A stretch of DNA of 45,855 nucleotides from Actinomycetes bacterium (GTDB lineage: Bacteria > Actinomycetota > Acidimicrobiia > Acidimicrobiales > RAAP-2): contig JAJYVT010000022.1 in assembly GCA_021791845.1 (NCBI GenBank), positions 1-45,855 on the forward strand, in the 5' to 3' direction. The notes beneath the pieces were generated by a model. The model made no database searches. It saw nothing but the letters and a program-made list of their open reading frames with translations, and was not told the origin of the DNA. The position numbers were made by a program, and so were the translations under genes. Below are positions 24,731-33,696 of this stretch, piece after piece; within the stretch, counting starts at the first letter, position 1, and each line of letters begins with the position of its first letter.

Positions 24731-26608
24731 TCAGCTGCCCCAGCCGGTGGCGTTGCCCGTCACGCCGGCCGGGCACGCCCGGGGGTCGTACGGCTTCAGG
24801 GCGTTGACCGCCTTGGTCGGCGGCATGAAGCCCGTTGTCGCGCCCGTCGTCCCCGTTGTCCCCGACGTCGCCGCTGTGGCGCCCGACGTGGTGGCCGACG
24901 GTGTCGACGGCGTGCTCGACGTGGTGCTCCCGGACGCGGCGCCGGTCGCCGCCGACGGGGGCGACGCGTTCACCGTGAAGCTCGTGCCCGTGGTCACGGT
25001 GACGTCGGCCCCGTCAGCCGTCTTCCCGTAGGCCATGATCACCGAGCCCGACAGCGACCGGGCCACCAGCTGTGCCGCCGCCTCGTCGGCGGGGGTCCGG
25101 TGGGCATAGGTCACGAGGGTCTCGGATTCGGTCCCCACCGGTGTGGTTGTGCCGACGCCCACCATCTGGAAGCCGAGCTTCCCGAGCGCCTGGGAGGTGG
25201 TGGTCGCCTGTGTGGCAACCCCGGTGCCGTTGAGCACGGAGACCGTCACCGACGACGGAGCCGGCAGCGGCTGACCGGTGAGGCTGTTGGTGGCGTCGTT
25301 GATCCCGAGGAACTGGTTGACGATCGACTGGTCGTCGGGCTGGATCGGGAACTCGACCGACCCCTTGGCGAACCCGCGGTAGCGGTATGTGCCGAAGGTG
25401 CCGACGAGGACCGGGAGGGTCCACTGCGGCGCGCTGTTGAAGCTCACCCCGTGGAAGGTGAGCGCCAATGTGGCCATGTAGCTGGTCGACATGCCGCTGT
25501 CGACGGTCAGGTTGGGGGCCAGGGCGCTGATGAGCGAGAGGTCGCTGGCGGGGTTGGAGAGGCCACGGTGGGCGACCTTGGACGCCAGGACCCGGAGGAA
25601 CTCGTGGTCGCGCCGGATCCGGGCCAGGTCGCTCTGGGTCTCGTACGGCCATGTGGCCGGTGTGGTGGCGGTCACTGTCGGCGCCTTGTACTGCAGGTGG
25701 CGGGCGCGGACGACCTGCAGGGCCTGGAACCCGTCGAGGTGGTGGCACCCGGGAACGAGCACGTTGAGACCGGAGTAGGCGTCGTGGACCGGCTCGGGGA
25801 ACTCCATTGTCACGCCGCCCAGGGCTGTCACCACGGCGGCAAAGGTGTCGAAGTTGAGCTCGACGTAGTGCTGGATGGGGATCCCGAAGTCCTCCTCGAT
25901 GGCCGCGACCAGTTGGCTCGGGCCCTGGTAGAGGGAGTTTGCGATCTTGTAGGCGCCGTACCCTGTCCCTGTCCTGCGGGAGTTCGGGATGAAGAGGTCC
26001 CGGGGGATCGACAGGAGCCGCACCGACTTCGTGGAGGGGTTGAGGTGCAGGATCATGATGACGTCGCTGTTGACGCCGTTGACTGTCTGTGTGCACAGTC
26101 CGAAGGCCGGTGTCTGCTTCTGCAGCCCGCAGCGGGTGGTCGACCCCACCAGCAGGATGTTGGTCGTGCCGGCGTCGGCACCGGTGGTGGGACCAGAGGT
26201 CAGGCCGCCCACGGCCACCCGGTGGACCTTGTTGGCGAGGTACAGGCCGTAGCCGATCACCCCGCCGGCGAGCAACACCACGACGAGGCCCACCACGAGG
26301 AGCGTTCGCTTCAGACGTCGCCGGCGGCGCGGTGCGGGAGGCTGGGGGCGACCCCCGCCGCGCCCGGGCCCGGCCGGGTGCTCGCGACCGGGGCGGGTCG
26401 GCCGGTCCGGTGTGCCCGCACCAGTCCGGCGGTCCGTCCCACCCTCTGTCCTGCGGTCTGTGCGGCGACGTGTGCTGCGGTCTGTGCGGCGGCGTGTGCT
26501 GCGCTCCGTGGGGGCACGCCCCGGTTGCCGGGACCGGCGGGACCGGGACGCCTCGACCTCTCGGCCGAGCGCGCGCAGACCTTCCTCGTTGGGCACCCAT
26601 TCCGACAT
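24731..26608 (-). CDS. LytR-CpsA-Psr (LCP) family cell-envelope protein
   Basis: 625 aa. Residues 1-98 are a highly basic, repetitive cytoplasmic region (two copies of STRRRTDR). One membrane helix spans 99-125 (LLVVGLVVVLLAGGVIGYGLYLA). The LCP domain starts near 147 (TTNILLVGS), with SDVIMILHLNP, the conserved RLLSIPRDLFI and VVRARH. A LytR_C domain follows (VTVSVLNGTG), then a Ser/Thr/Gly-rich tail of ~85 residues. LCP enzymes transfer lipid-linked glycopolymers to peptidoglycan outside the membrane. The start ATG 26608 has AAGG 8 nt upstream. In this lineage it may attach arabinogalactan-like or teichoic-type polymer; the substrate is not deducible. Confidence 0.92.
   Translation of the reverse strand: MSEWVPNEEGLRALGREVEASRSRRSRQPGRAPTERSTRRRTDRSTRRRTDRRTEGGTDRRTGAGTPDRPTRPGREHPAGPGRGGGRPQPPAPRRRRRLKRTLLVVGLVVVLLAGGVIGYGLYLANKVHRVAVGGLTSGPTTGADAGTTNILLVGSTTRCGLQKQTPAFGLCTQTVNGVNSDVIMILHLNPSTKSVRLLSIPRDLFIPNSRRTGTGYGAYKIANSLYQGPSQLVAAIEEDFGIPIQHYVELNFDTFAAVVTALGGVTMEFPEPVHDAYSGLNVLVPGCHHLDGFQALQVVRARHLQYKAPTVTATTPATWPYETQSDLARIRRDHEFLRVLASKVAHRGLSNPASDLSLISALAPNLTVDSGMSTSYMATLALTFHGVSFNSAPQWTLPVLVGTFGTYRYRGFAKGSVEFPIQPDDQSIVNQFLGINDATNSLTGQPLPAPSSVTVSVLNGTGVATQATTTSQALGKLGFQMVGVGTTTPVGTESETLVTYAHRTPADEAAAQLVARSLSGSVIMAYGKTADGADVTVTTGTSFTVNASPPSAATGAASGSTTSSTPSTPSATTSGATAATSGTTGTTGATTGFMPPTKAVNALKPYDPRACPAGVTGNATGWGS
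26451..26498 (-). repeat. two 24-bp tandem repeats in LCP N-terminal tail
   Basis: Two adjacent 24-bp copies (26451-26474 and 26475-26498) differ at one position, and a decayed third follows. They encode the duplicated STRRRTDR octapeptide of the basic cytoplasmic tail. The near identity suggests recent duplication and possible length variation between strains. Confidence 0.85.
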
Positions 26609-26887
26609 CAGCTCAACCTTCGGGTCCTTCCCTCAACGCACGGCCTCGCACGGCTCGGTCGCACGCTGCACGTCGGGCCCGGCCATCGCCGTCGGTTGCC
26701 TGGCGTGCCGCCCGTGCACCCGCGCGCGCCGAGACCACGGAAGCGGTCATCTGTGCTGCTCACCCGGGCAGCCACGAGGGCATGGCGGAACCGTCAAGGT
26801 CCCCTCCCCAGGCGGTGAGGAGAGTGTAGGTGGTGGTGGGCGGCCAAGGGTGCGCGGGCGATCAGGCGTTCGCTGCGTCACGATGGA

Positions 26888-27496
26888 GTGGTGGCCACGA
26901 GGCGAGCCGTCGAGCGACCGGTTGGCGTGCTGCTCACGCCCGGGGCCGGCGCGAGCAGCGACCACCCCTCGCTCGTCGCCCTCGACGCCACCCTCAGCGG
27001 CCACGGGTTCGCCGTCCGGCGGGTCGACTTCCCGTACCGGCTCGCCGGCCGCCGGGTGCCCGATCGCCAGCCCGTCCTCGTCGGGACGGTGCGGGAGGCG
27101 GCGGCCCAGTTCGCGGCCGAGCTCGGCGTCGGGACGGAGCGGCTGGCCCTCGGAGGCCGCTCGATGGGCGCCAGGATGTGCTCCATCGCCGTCGCCGAGG
27201 GGCTGCCGGCAGCCGCCCTCGTCCTGGTCAGCTACCCGCTCCATCCCCCGGGGCGCCCGGAGCAGCTGCGCACGGCCCACTTTCCCGAGATCATCGTGCC
27301 GTGCCTGTTCGTCTCCGGCGACCGGGACGCCTTCGGGTCACCCGACGAGCTGCTGGCGGCGACCCGCCGCATCCGCGGTCGCGTGCGCCACGTCTGGATC
27401 GAAGGCGGCGACCACGGCCTGCGGCGGCGGGACGGCGCGGTGGCGGCGGCCGTCGACGAGTGGCTCCAGACGGGGTGCGCGGCCCGTGGAGCCTAG
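26888..27496 (+). CDS. small alpha/beta hydrolase (dienelactone hydrolase / KANL3-TEX30-like)
   Basis: 202 aa. The nucleophile elbow LGGRSMGARM (Ser92), Asp147 in VSGDRDAFG and His176 in GGDHGLRR form a complete catalytic triad. The N-terminal GVLLTPGAGASSDHPSL is typical of this small-hydrolase group, whose substrates are mostly unknown. The start taken is GTG 26888, with GTG 26891 also possible; no clear ribosome site precedes either. The gap from the LCP gene (26609-26887) holds the promoters of both divergent genes, but I see no confident -35/-10 pair. Its 3' end overlaps the convergent PucR gene by 4 nt. Confidence 0.82.
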   Translation: MVATRRAVERPVGVLLTPGAGASSDHPSLVALDATLSGHGFAVRRVDFPYRLAGRRVPDRQPVLVGTVREAAAQFAAELGVGTERLALGGRSMGARMCSIAVAEGLPAAALVLVSYPLHPPGRPEQLRTAHFPEIIVPCLFVSGDRDAFGSPDELLAATRRIRGRVRHVWIEGGDHGLRRRDGAVAAAVDEWLQTGCAARGA

Positions 27497-29175
27497 GGGC
27501 GGCCGGTGCGATCGGCGAGATAGTCGAGCCCCTGGATCGCCAGTGTGAGGCGGGTCCGCGTCGTCTGGTCGTCCACGTCGCGGCCGAGCAGCGACTCGAT
27601 CCGCGCCATGCGCTGGTAGAGGGTTCGACGCTGGATCCCGAGCTCGCGGGCGGCGTCGACCCTGCGCCCGGCGTGCCGCAGGTACGCCCGCAGCGTCGGG
27701 ATGAGCCGCGGCCGAACGGCGCGGTCGCGCTCGAGCAGGGGCCGCAGCTCGGAGTCGACGAAGCGGGCGAGCTCGGGCCCCTCGGCCAGGCGCACCAGCA
27801 ACTGGTAGGTGCCCAGCTCCGTGAAGTGGTGCACGCGGCGCCCACCGGCGACGTTGCGGCCGAAGCCCGCGGCCACAGCGGCCTCCTCCACCGCTCGACC
27901 GAGACCGTCCAGCGTGGCCTCGCCACTCGCGCCCACCACCACCTCGACGCCCTGCCGCCGGACCGCCCGATCCACGGCCACCTCGACCACCTCTTCCACG
28001 GCACGGGACGCGGCACCGGCCGCGGGCACGGCCACGACGGCCAGGACGCGGTCGCCGCTCTCCCCGACGAGGGCGCTGCAGCCGCGGGTTACGACGGCGC
28101 TCCGCAACGCTTCGGCCAGGGCGCGGAGCGTCTCGAGCCGCTCCTCGGCGGTGAGATCCGGCGTGCCCGGCCCCGGGCGAAGCTCGAGCGCGACGACAAC
28201 GAGGGGCCCCGACTCGAGGTCGGCGCCGAGCCGCTTCGCTCGCCGGACGACCTCGTCGACGGGGCCGTGCCGCCCGGCCACGAGCTCTCCGATGAGGGCG
28301 TCGCCGGCCCGCTCGGCGAGGTGGGCGGCGTCCTTCTCCGCCAAGAGGGAGAGGGCGAGGGCCGCACCGGCGCGGTCGACGAGAAGCTCGTCCTGCTCGG
28401 CCCCCTCGGCCTGGGTGCCCAGGTCCCACGTCCGTTCGAGCACGTGCAGGCGGCCCCAACGACCGTGTCGGATCCAGATGTCCACCCAGGTGCACCCGGG
28501 TTCCCGCGCCGAGCCGCCGGCGCGGCGGACCGCGGCGCTCCCGGTGGCACCGACCGGGCCGTCGTGGTCGAGGGCGGCGTGCCGCTCCCAGGCGGAGGTG
28601 ACCGCCTCCTCCCCGTCCGGGCCGCTCAGCGCGGCGACCCGGTGGGCGGCGTCCTCGAAGACGACACCGGACCCGAAGATCGCGCCGAGGTGGGCGACCA
28701 GGGTCCCCACGTCGGCGCCGTCGAGGATCTGGTCGGTGAGGGCCCGGCTGACACGCTCCGCCCGGTCGAGCCGTGCGTACTGGCGGCTCAGGATCTCGCG
28801 GTGGACGACCTCGGTCACCTCCACGAACCGGGACTCGTGCGCCAGCGCGACCAGCGGGAGCCCCCGCCGGTCGGCGGCCTCGACCATGTCCGCCGGGACG
28901 GCGTGGAACGTGCGGCCGAGCTCGACGATCACGCCGGCCGCGCCGGCGTCGGCCAGCTCGTCCACGTACCGGCGCTGCACCGCCGGGTTGCCGGCGATGA
29001 CGAGGCCGGTCGTCAGCAGCAGCTCGCCCCCCTCGAGCAGGTGGGCGATGTCGGGCAGCTCGGCGACGTGGACCCAGCGGACGGGGCGGCTCAAGTTGGC
29101 GGCCCCGGCGAGCACCCGTGCGCCTGCCCGCCGCAGCGGCTCGAGCTCGAGCACGTCACCGACCGTGACCAGCAT
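27493..29175 (-). CDS. PucR-family transcriptional regulator
   Basis: 560 aa. The N-terminal PucR domain (TVGDVLELEPLRRAGARVLAG, SRPVRWVHVAELPD, GGELLLTTGL) is followed by a GAF-like middle and a GGDEF-like degenerate region. The C-terminal HTH_30 is complete (LRAYLRHAGRRVDAARELGIQRRTLYQRMARIE). PucR proteins usually activate catabolism of purines or amino compounds. It is divergent from an omega-aminotransferase/semialdehyde-dehydrogenase operon, with a perfect dyad between, and is very likely its regulator. The start ATG 29175 has no ribosome site but a -10-like TAATGT 7 nt upstream, so the message may be leaderless. Confidence 0.92.
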   Translation of the reverse strand: MLVTVGDVLELEPLRRAGARVLAGAANLSRPVRWVHVAELPDIAHLLEGGELLLTTGLVIAGNPAVQRRYVDELADAGAAGVIVELGRTFHAVPADMVEAADRRGLPLVALAHESRFVEVTEVVHREILSRQYARLDRAERVSRALTDQILDGADVGTLVAHLGAIFGSGVVFEDAAHRVAALSGPDGEEAVTSAWERHAALDHDGPVGATGSAAVRRAGGSAREPGCTWVDIWIRHGRWGRLHVLERTWDLGTQAEGAEQDELLVDRAGAALALSLLAEKDAAHLAERAGDALIGELVAGRHGPVDEVVRRAKRLGADLESGPLVVVALELRPGPGTPDLTAEERLETLRALAEALRSAVVTRGCSALVGESGDRVLAVVAVPAAGAASRAVEEVVEVAVDRAVRRQGVEVVVGASGEATLDGLGRAVEEAAVAAGFGRNVAGGRRVHHFTELGTYQLLVRLAEGPELARFVDSELRPLLERDRAVRPRLIPTLRAYLRHAGRRVDAARELGIQRRTLYQRMARIESLLGRDVDDQTTRTRLTLAIQGLDYLADRTGRP

Positions 29176-29182
29176 GAAGTAT

Positions 29183-29217
29183 ACATTATCGGCACTTTCT
29201 CATCCAAGAAGTGCCGA
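29183..29217 (-). promoter_or_regulatory. pucR promoter with 9-bp perfect dyad operator
   Basis: TCGGCACTT (29189-29197) and AAGTGCCGA (29209-29217) form a perfect 9-bp inverted repeat with an 11-nt centre, so the two half-sites are 20 bp apart, about two helical turns. On the minus strand GATAAT/TAATGT (29183-29190) abuts it as a -10, placing the dyad over the -35 and spacer of pucR. Binding by PucR would allow autorepression and activation of the aminotransferase operon, whose predicted -35 starts 10 bp further right. Confidence 0.7.
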
Positions 29218-29226
29218 CCCTGTGCA

Positions 29227-29256
29227 TTGTGGGCGACGCCCGAGTGGCCGTACGAT
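29227..29256 (+). promoter_or_regulatory. predicted promoter of aminotransferase operon
   Basis: TTGTGG (29227-29232), an 18-bp spacer and TACGAT (29251-29256) form a reasonable sigma-70-type promoter pointing at the aminotransferase gene (start 29323). The upstream position of the 9-bp dyad is typical for an activator site. Confidence 0.5.
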
Positions 29257-29322
29257 CGAGGGTGAGCGGCGCTGCCCCGGCGCCCGGGTCCCGAGCGGAC
29301 GCGTCCTGAACGGAGGGACACG

Positions 29323-30660
29323 GTGAGCGAACTGGAAGGCGAGCGGCTCTCGGCCGCCGAGATCGTGGACCTCTCGAAGCGGTACACGCTGTTCGACTGG
29401 GTCGCCCAGTCCAAGATCGCGCCGATCCCCGTCGTCTCCGCCAGCGGCGTCTACTTCACCGGAGCCGACGGCAAGCGCTACCTGGACTTCAACTCCCAGC
29501 TCATGAGCGTGAACGCGGGCCATGGCGACCCACGCATCGCCGAGGCCGTGGCGAAGCAGGTCCGCGAGCTCGCCTACGTGAGCTCGGCCGCGATGACGAC
29601 GGAGGTCCGGGCCCTGCTCGGCCGAAAGCTCGCCGAGCTCTTCCCGGGCGACATCGAGAAGTCCTTCTTCACGCTGGGCGGAGCGGAGGCCAACGAGAAC
29701 GCGGTCCGCATCGCCCGGGCGGTGACGGGACGCCAGAAGGTGCTGGCCCGCTACCGCTCCTACCACGGGGCGACGTCGGGGGCGATCACCTTGACCGGGG
29801 ACCCCCGGCGCTGGGCCAACGAGCCGGGCATCCCCGGCGTCGTGCACGTGCTCGACTTCTACCACGGCACCACGCGGCCGTGGGACACCGCCGACGAGGC
29901 GCTCGCCGTCCTCCAAGAGACGATCGAGCTCGAAGGCCCGTCGACCATCGCGGCGTTCATCGTGGAGCCGGTGACCGGCACGAACGGCATCCTGATCCCG
30001 CCCGACGGCTACCTCCAGGGCGTGCGCGAGCTGTGCGACCGCCACGGCATCCTGCTCATCGCCGACGAGGTCATGAGCGGCTTCGGGCGGACCGGCTCGT
30101 GGTTCGCCGTCGACCACTGGGGTGTCGTCCCCGACCTCATCACCTGCGCCAAGGGGCTCACCTCCAGCTACGTGCCGTTGGGAGCGGTCGGGCTGCGCCC
30201 GCACGTGGCCGCCCACTTCGAGGACCACGTCTTCGCCGGCGGCCTCACCTACAACTCGCACCCGGTCGGCCTGGCCGCCGCCCTGGCGACGATCCGCGTC
30301 TACGAGGAGGACGGCCTCGTCGAGCGCGCCGCCAAGATGGGCGACGTGATGCGCCGGCATCACGAGGAGCTGGCGGCGCGGCACCCCTCCGTCGGCGCCT
30401 ACCGCAACATCGGCCTGTTCGGCTGCCTCGAGATCGTGCGCAACCGCACGACGGGTGAGCCGATGGCGCCGTTCAACTCCTCGAGCCCCGAGATGGGTGA
30501 GCTGCTCCGGTTCATGCTGGACAACGGCGTGTTCGTGAACCTGCACTGGAACCAGGTCATGACCAACCCACCGCTGTGCATCACCGAGGAGCAGCTGGCA
30601 GAGGGATTCGCCGTCCTGGACCGGGCGCTCGAGATCACCGACCGTGCCGTCGTCAACTAG
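29323..30660 (+). CDS. class III (omega) aminotransferase
   Basis: 445 aa from GTG 29323 with GGAGGG 5 nt upstream. The PLP Lys277 (TCAKGLTSSYVPLGAV), Asp248 in LLIADEVMSGFGRTG, LGGAEANENAVRIAR and the SYHGATSGA loop identify a class III aminotransferase. It transfers an omega-amino group to pyruvate or a keto acid. Because the next gene encodes a CoA-acylating (methyl)malonate-semialdehyde dehydrogenase, beta-alanine or 3-aminoisobutyrate are the best substrate guesses, giving malonate or methylmalonate semialdehyde. Taurine- or GABA-type activity is an alternative. It is first gene of the PucR-controlled operon. Confidence 0.93.
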   Translation: MSELEGERLSAAEIVDLSKRYTLFDWVAQSKIAPIPVVSASGVYFTGADGKRYLDFNSQLMSVNAGHGDPRIAEAVAKQVRELAYVSSAAMTTEVRALLGRKLAELFPGDIEKSFFTLGGAEANENAVRIARAVTGRQKVLARYRSYHGATSGAITLTGDPRRWANEPGIPGVVHVLDFYHGTTRPWDTADEALAVLQETIELEGPSTIAAFIVEPVTGTNGILIPPDGYLQGVRELCDRHGILLIADEVMSGFGRTGSWFAVDHWGVVPDLITCAKGLTSSYVPLGAVGLRPHVAAHFEDHVFAGGLTYNSHPVGLAAALATIRVYEEDGLVERAAKMGDVMRRHHEELAARHPSVGAYRNIGLFGCLEIVRNRTTGEPMAPFNSSSPEMGELLRFMLDNGVFVNLHWNQVMTNPPLCITEEQLAEGFAVLDRALEITDRAVVN

Positions 30661-30676
30661 GAGCAGGAGACACACC

Positions 30677-32167
30677 GTGGAACGCATCAGTCACTTCATC
30701 GCCGGCAAGGTGGTACCCGGGCAGTCCGGCCGGCACGGCGACGTCTTCAACCCGGCGACGGGCGAGCGCACCCACGAAGTCGACTTCGCCAGCAACGAAG
30801 AGGTCGACCGGGCCGTCGACGCCGCCCGGGCGGCGGCTCGTCCGTGGGCGGAGACCTCGCTCGCCAAGCGGGCCGAGATCATGTTCCGGGTCCGCCAGAT
30901 CCTCGACGCGCACCGGGCCGACATCGCCCGTGCCGTCACCCTCCAGCACGGCAAGGTGCTCTCCGACGCCATGGGCGAGGTCGCCCGCGGCCTCGAGAAC
31001 GTGGACTACGCGTGCGGCATCCCGAACCTCCTGGCGGGGCGCTACGCCGAGCGGGCCTCGACCGGGGTGGACGTGTACTCGGTGCGCCAGCCGCTCGGGG
31101 TGGTGGCCGGTATCACCCCCTTCAACTTCCCGACGATGGTGCCGCTGTGGATGTGCGCGAGCGCCATCGCCTGCGGGAACGCCTTCGTGCTCAAGCCCTC
31201 GGAGAAGGACCCGCTGGCCTCGATGCTCATTGCCGAGCTGTTTGCCGAGGCGGGGGTCCCCGACGGCGTGTTCAACGTCGTGCACGGCGACAAGGTCGCG
31301 GTGGACGCGCTCTTGGAGCACCCCGACGTGCAGGCGGTGTCGTTCGTGGGCTCGACGCCGATCGCCCGCTACATCTACGAGGAGGCGGCCAAGCGAGGAA
31401 AGCGCGTCCAGGCGCTCGGAGGGGCGAAGAACCACATGGTGGTGCTCCCCGACGCCGACGTGGAGATGGCCGCCGACGCCGCCGTGTCGGCGGCGTACGG
31501 CTCCGCCGGCGAGCGGTGCATGGCGGTCTCCGTCGTGGTGCCGGTCGGCCGGATCGCCGAGCCGCTCGTCCAGGCGATCGCCGAGCGCCTGCCGAAGCTG
31601 CGGATCGGCTCGGGGATCGACGCCGAGTCGGAGATGGGACCGCTCGTGACCGGGCAGCACCGCGACAAGGTGGCGTCGTACGTCGACTCGGCGAGAGCCC
31701 AAGGGGCGAAGGTGGTCGTCGACGGCCGCGAGCACCCCCTCTACGGCGAGGACGGGTTCTTCCTCGGTGCGTCACTGATCGACAACGTGACCTCGGAGAT
31801 GGACTGCTACCGGGACGAGATCTTCGGCCCGGTCCTCTCCGTGGTCCGGACGGGGACCTACGACGAGGCGATGGCGCTCGTGAACTCGAGCCCGTGGGGC
31901 AACGGCGCGGCCATCTTCACCCGCGACGGCGGTGCCGCCCGCCGGTTCCAGGAGGAGGTGGAGGCGGGCATGGTCGGCGTCAACGTGCCGATCCCCGTGC
32001 CCGTCGGCTACTTCTCCTTCGGCGGGTGGAAAGCGTCGCTGTTCGGGGACACCCACATCTACGGCCCGGAGAGCATCAACTTCTACACCCGGGCGAAGGT
32101 CGTCACCGAGCGCTGGCCCGACCCCGCCACGAGCACCGTCGACCTGGGGTTCCCGCAGAACCGCTGA
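30677..32167 (+). CDS. mmsA: CoA-acylating methylmalonate-semialdehyde dehydrogenase
   Basis: 496 aa from GTG 30677 with AGGAG 7 nt upstream, 16 nt after the aminotransferase. It is an aldehyde dehydrogenase of the MMSDH type: GVVAGITPFNFPTMVPLWM, KPSEKDP, FVGSTPIA, catalytic Cys281 in GSAGERCMA (the ERCMA context is typical of MmsA/IolA), and the C-terminal SFGGWKASLFGDTHIYG. It oxidatively decarboxylates (methyl)malonate semialdehyde to propionyl- or acetyl-CoA using NAD and CoA. It completes the degradation route begun by the aminotransferase. Confidence 0.94.
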   Translation: MERISHFIAGKVVPGQSGRHGDVFNPATGERTHEVDFASNEEVDRAVDAARAAARPWAETSLAKRAEIMFRVRQILDAHRADIARAVTLQHGKVLSDAMGEVARGLENVDYACGIPNLLAGRYAERASTGVDVYSVRQPLGVVAGITPFNFPTMVPLWMCASAIACGNAFVLKPSEKDPLASMLIAELFAEAGVPDGVFNVVHGDKVAVDALLEHPDVQAVSFVGSTPIARYIYEEAAKRGKRVQALGGAKNHMVVLPDADVEMAADAAVSAAYGSAGERCMAVSVVVPVGRIAEPLVQAIAERLPKLRIGSGIDAESEMGPLVTGQHRDKVASYVDSARAQGAKVVVDGREHPLYGEDGFFLGASLIDNVTSEMDCYRDEIFGPVLSVVRTGTYDEAMALVNSSPWGNGAAIFTRDGGAARRFQEEVEAGMVGVNVPIPVPVGYFSFGGWKASLFGDTHIYGPESINFYTRAKVVTERWPDPATSTVDLGFPQNR

Positions 32168-32172
32168 CACCT

Positions 32173-32191
32173 GCCGCCGCCGGGCGGCGGC
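32173..32191 (+). terminator. hairpin after mmsA
   Basis: A 7-bp stem (32173-32179 with 32185-32191) with a 5-nt loop starts 5 nt after the mmsA stop. It is all G/C and no T-run follows, so it may be an actinobacterial-style weak terminator. Confidence 0.45.
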
Positions 32192-32226
32192 GCGGGTCCT
32201 TCGGCCCTAGTCCGCCGCATCGACGA

Positions 32227-33696
32227 ATGCCATGCTCCCAATTCGTGCGGCATCCGACGCTGAGCGGGGTCCTGCGGCTGGCCGGAGCGCTGGCGTCCGC
32301 CATGGCCGTCGTGCTGGCGGTCGCCGGCTACGTGCTGTCGCTGGGGACGGTCGGGCGCACGGTCGGGCCCGTGCCTCCGAGCGTGCTCGCTGCCGCCTCG
32401 ACCCTCCCTCCGACCTACTGGATGGTGGGGGCGGACGGCAGCGTGTACAGCCTCGGCTCGGCGGGCTCGTTCGGGTCGCTCGCGGGCCAGCCGCTCAACC
32501 GGCCCGTCGTCGGGATGGCGGCCACCCCCGACGGCAAGGGCTACTGGCTGGTCGCCTCCGACGGCGGCATCTTCGCCTTCGGCGACGCCGGGTTCTACGG
32601 CTCGACCGGGGCCAAGGCGCTCAACCGGCCCATCGTCGGGATGGCGGCCACCCCCGACGGCCACGGCTACTGGCTGGTCGCCAGTGACGGCGGCATCTTC
32701 ACCTTCGGCGACGCCGGGTTCTACGGCTCGACGGGGGCCATGGCGCTCAACCGGCCCATCGTGGGGATGGCGGCCACCCCCGACGGCCACGGCTACTGGC
32801 TGGTCGCCAGTGACGGCGGCATCTTCACCTTCGGCGACGCCGGGTTCTACGGCTCGACCGGCGCCCATCCCCTGAACCGCCCCATCGTCGGGATGGCGGC
32901 CACCCCCGACGGCCACGGCTACTGGCTGGTCGCCAGTGACGGCGGCATCTTCACCTTTGGCGACGCGCTCTTCCGGGGCTCCCTCTCCTCCACGTTGCTG
33001 CCGGCCCCGATCGTGGGGATGGCGGTCACGAGCAGCCTGGACCCGTACGTACCGGGTACCACCGGCTACGACATCTCCTGGCCGCAATGCGGCGGGACGT
33101 ACCCCCCGCCGCCGTTCTCGCTCGCCGCCGTCGGGGTGGGCGGCTCACGGACCTTCACCCACAACCCGTGCCTCGCCAGCGAGGTCGCCTGGTTCGGATC
33201 GGCCACCGTCTCGCTGTACGTCAAGCTCTCCTCGCCGGCCTTCGGCACACCCGCCCAGGCCGGCACCGGGCCGGCGGGCACCTGCGCCGCGGGCGACGCC
33301 TCGTGCCAGGGCTACAACTACGGCTGGAACCTCGTGCAGGACGCCTACCGCTACGCGTCCAGCCAGGGGGTCTCGTCGGACGTCTGGTGGCTCGACGTCG
33401 AGCGGCCCGCCGGGACCAGCACCCCGCTGTGGAGCGCCGACACGGCCGCCAACAGCCGGGTGGTGGCCGGGGCCATCGACGCCCTGACCAGCCTCGGCAT
33501 CCAGGCCGGCGTCTACTCCAACAGCTACCAGTGGCCGCTCATCGTCGGGTCCTACTCGCCGCCCGTTCCCCAGTGGCAGGCGCGTCCCAACGCGCCGCCG
33601 GCAACCCAGTGGTGCAGCAGCAGCCTGTTCACGCCCGGCCCGGTGTGGCTGGTGCAGTACGGGAACAGCCCCTTCGACCAGGACCTCGCCTGCTGA
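32227..33696 (+). CDS. secreted repeat protein with C-terminal GH25-like (DUF1906-type) domain
   Basis: 489 aa from ATG 32227 (no ribosome site; GTG 32245 also possible). Residues ~15-55 are a signal-anchor (LAGALASAMAVVLAVAGYVLSL). Residues ~64-268 are about five units of a 42-residue repeat (LNRPIVGMAATPDGHGYW then LVASDGGIF), probably beta-propeller blades or a cell-wall-binding solenoid. Residues 279-489 begin YDISWPQCGG and include WWLDVERP and QAGVYSN, resembling GH25-like or DUF1906 TIM-barrel domains. Asp/Glu in DVE could be catalytic. It probably acts on or binds the cell wall. The family call for the last domain is from motif memory. Confidence 0.8.
   Translation: MPCSQFVRHPTLSGVLRLAGALASAMAVVLAVAGYVLSLGTVGRTVGPVPPSVLAAASTLPPTYWMVGADGSVYSLGSAGSFGSLAGQPLNRPVVGMAATPDGKGYWLVASDGGIFAFGDAGFYGSTGAKALNRPIVGMAATPDGHGYWLVASDGGIFTFGDAGFYGSTGAMALNRPIVGMAATPDGHGYWLVASDGGIFTFGDAGFYGSTGAHPLNRPIVGMAATPDGHGYWLVASDGGIFTFGDALFRGSLSSTLLPAPIVGMAVTSSLDPYVPGTTGYDISWPQCGGTYPPPPFSLAAVGVGGSRTFTHNPCLASEVAWFGSATVSLYVKLSSPAFGTPAQAGTGPAGTCAAGDASCQGYNYGWNLVQDAYRYASSQGVSSDVWWLDVERPAGTSTPLWSADTAANSRVVAGAIDALTSLGIQAGVYSNSYQWPLIVGSYSPPVPQWQARPNAPPATQWCSSSLFTPGPVWLVQYGNSPFDQDLAC
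32494..32997 (+). repeat. 126-bp coding tandem repeats, four copies
   Basis: Four head-to-tail 126-bp units (32494, 32620, 32746, 32872) encode the 42-residue repeat. Units 2 and 3 are nearly identical at DNA level, including synonymous sites, while unit 1 and the end of unit 4 diverge. This points to recent unit duplication or gene conversion. Confidence 0.9.

Noticed and set aside
26400-26520. CRISPR-like or phage repeat array
   Set aside because: Only two adjacent 24-bp units with no spacers; they encode an octapeptide repeat in the LCP tail.
30844-33696. 950-codon frame running through mmsA into the repeat protein
   Set aside because: The part over mmsA is a shadow frame; the protein-like section begins at the signal sequence near 32227.
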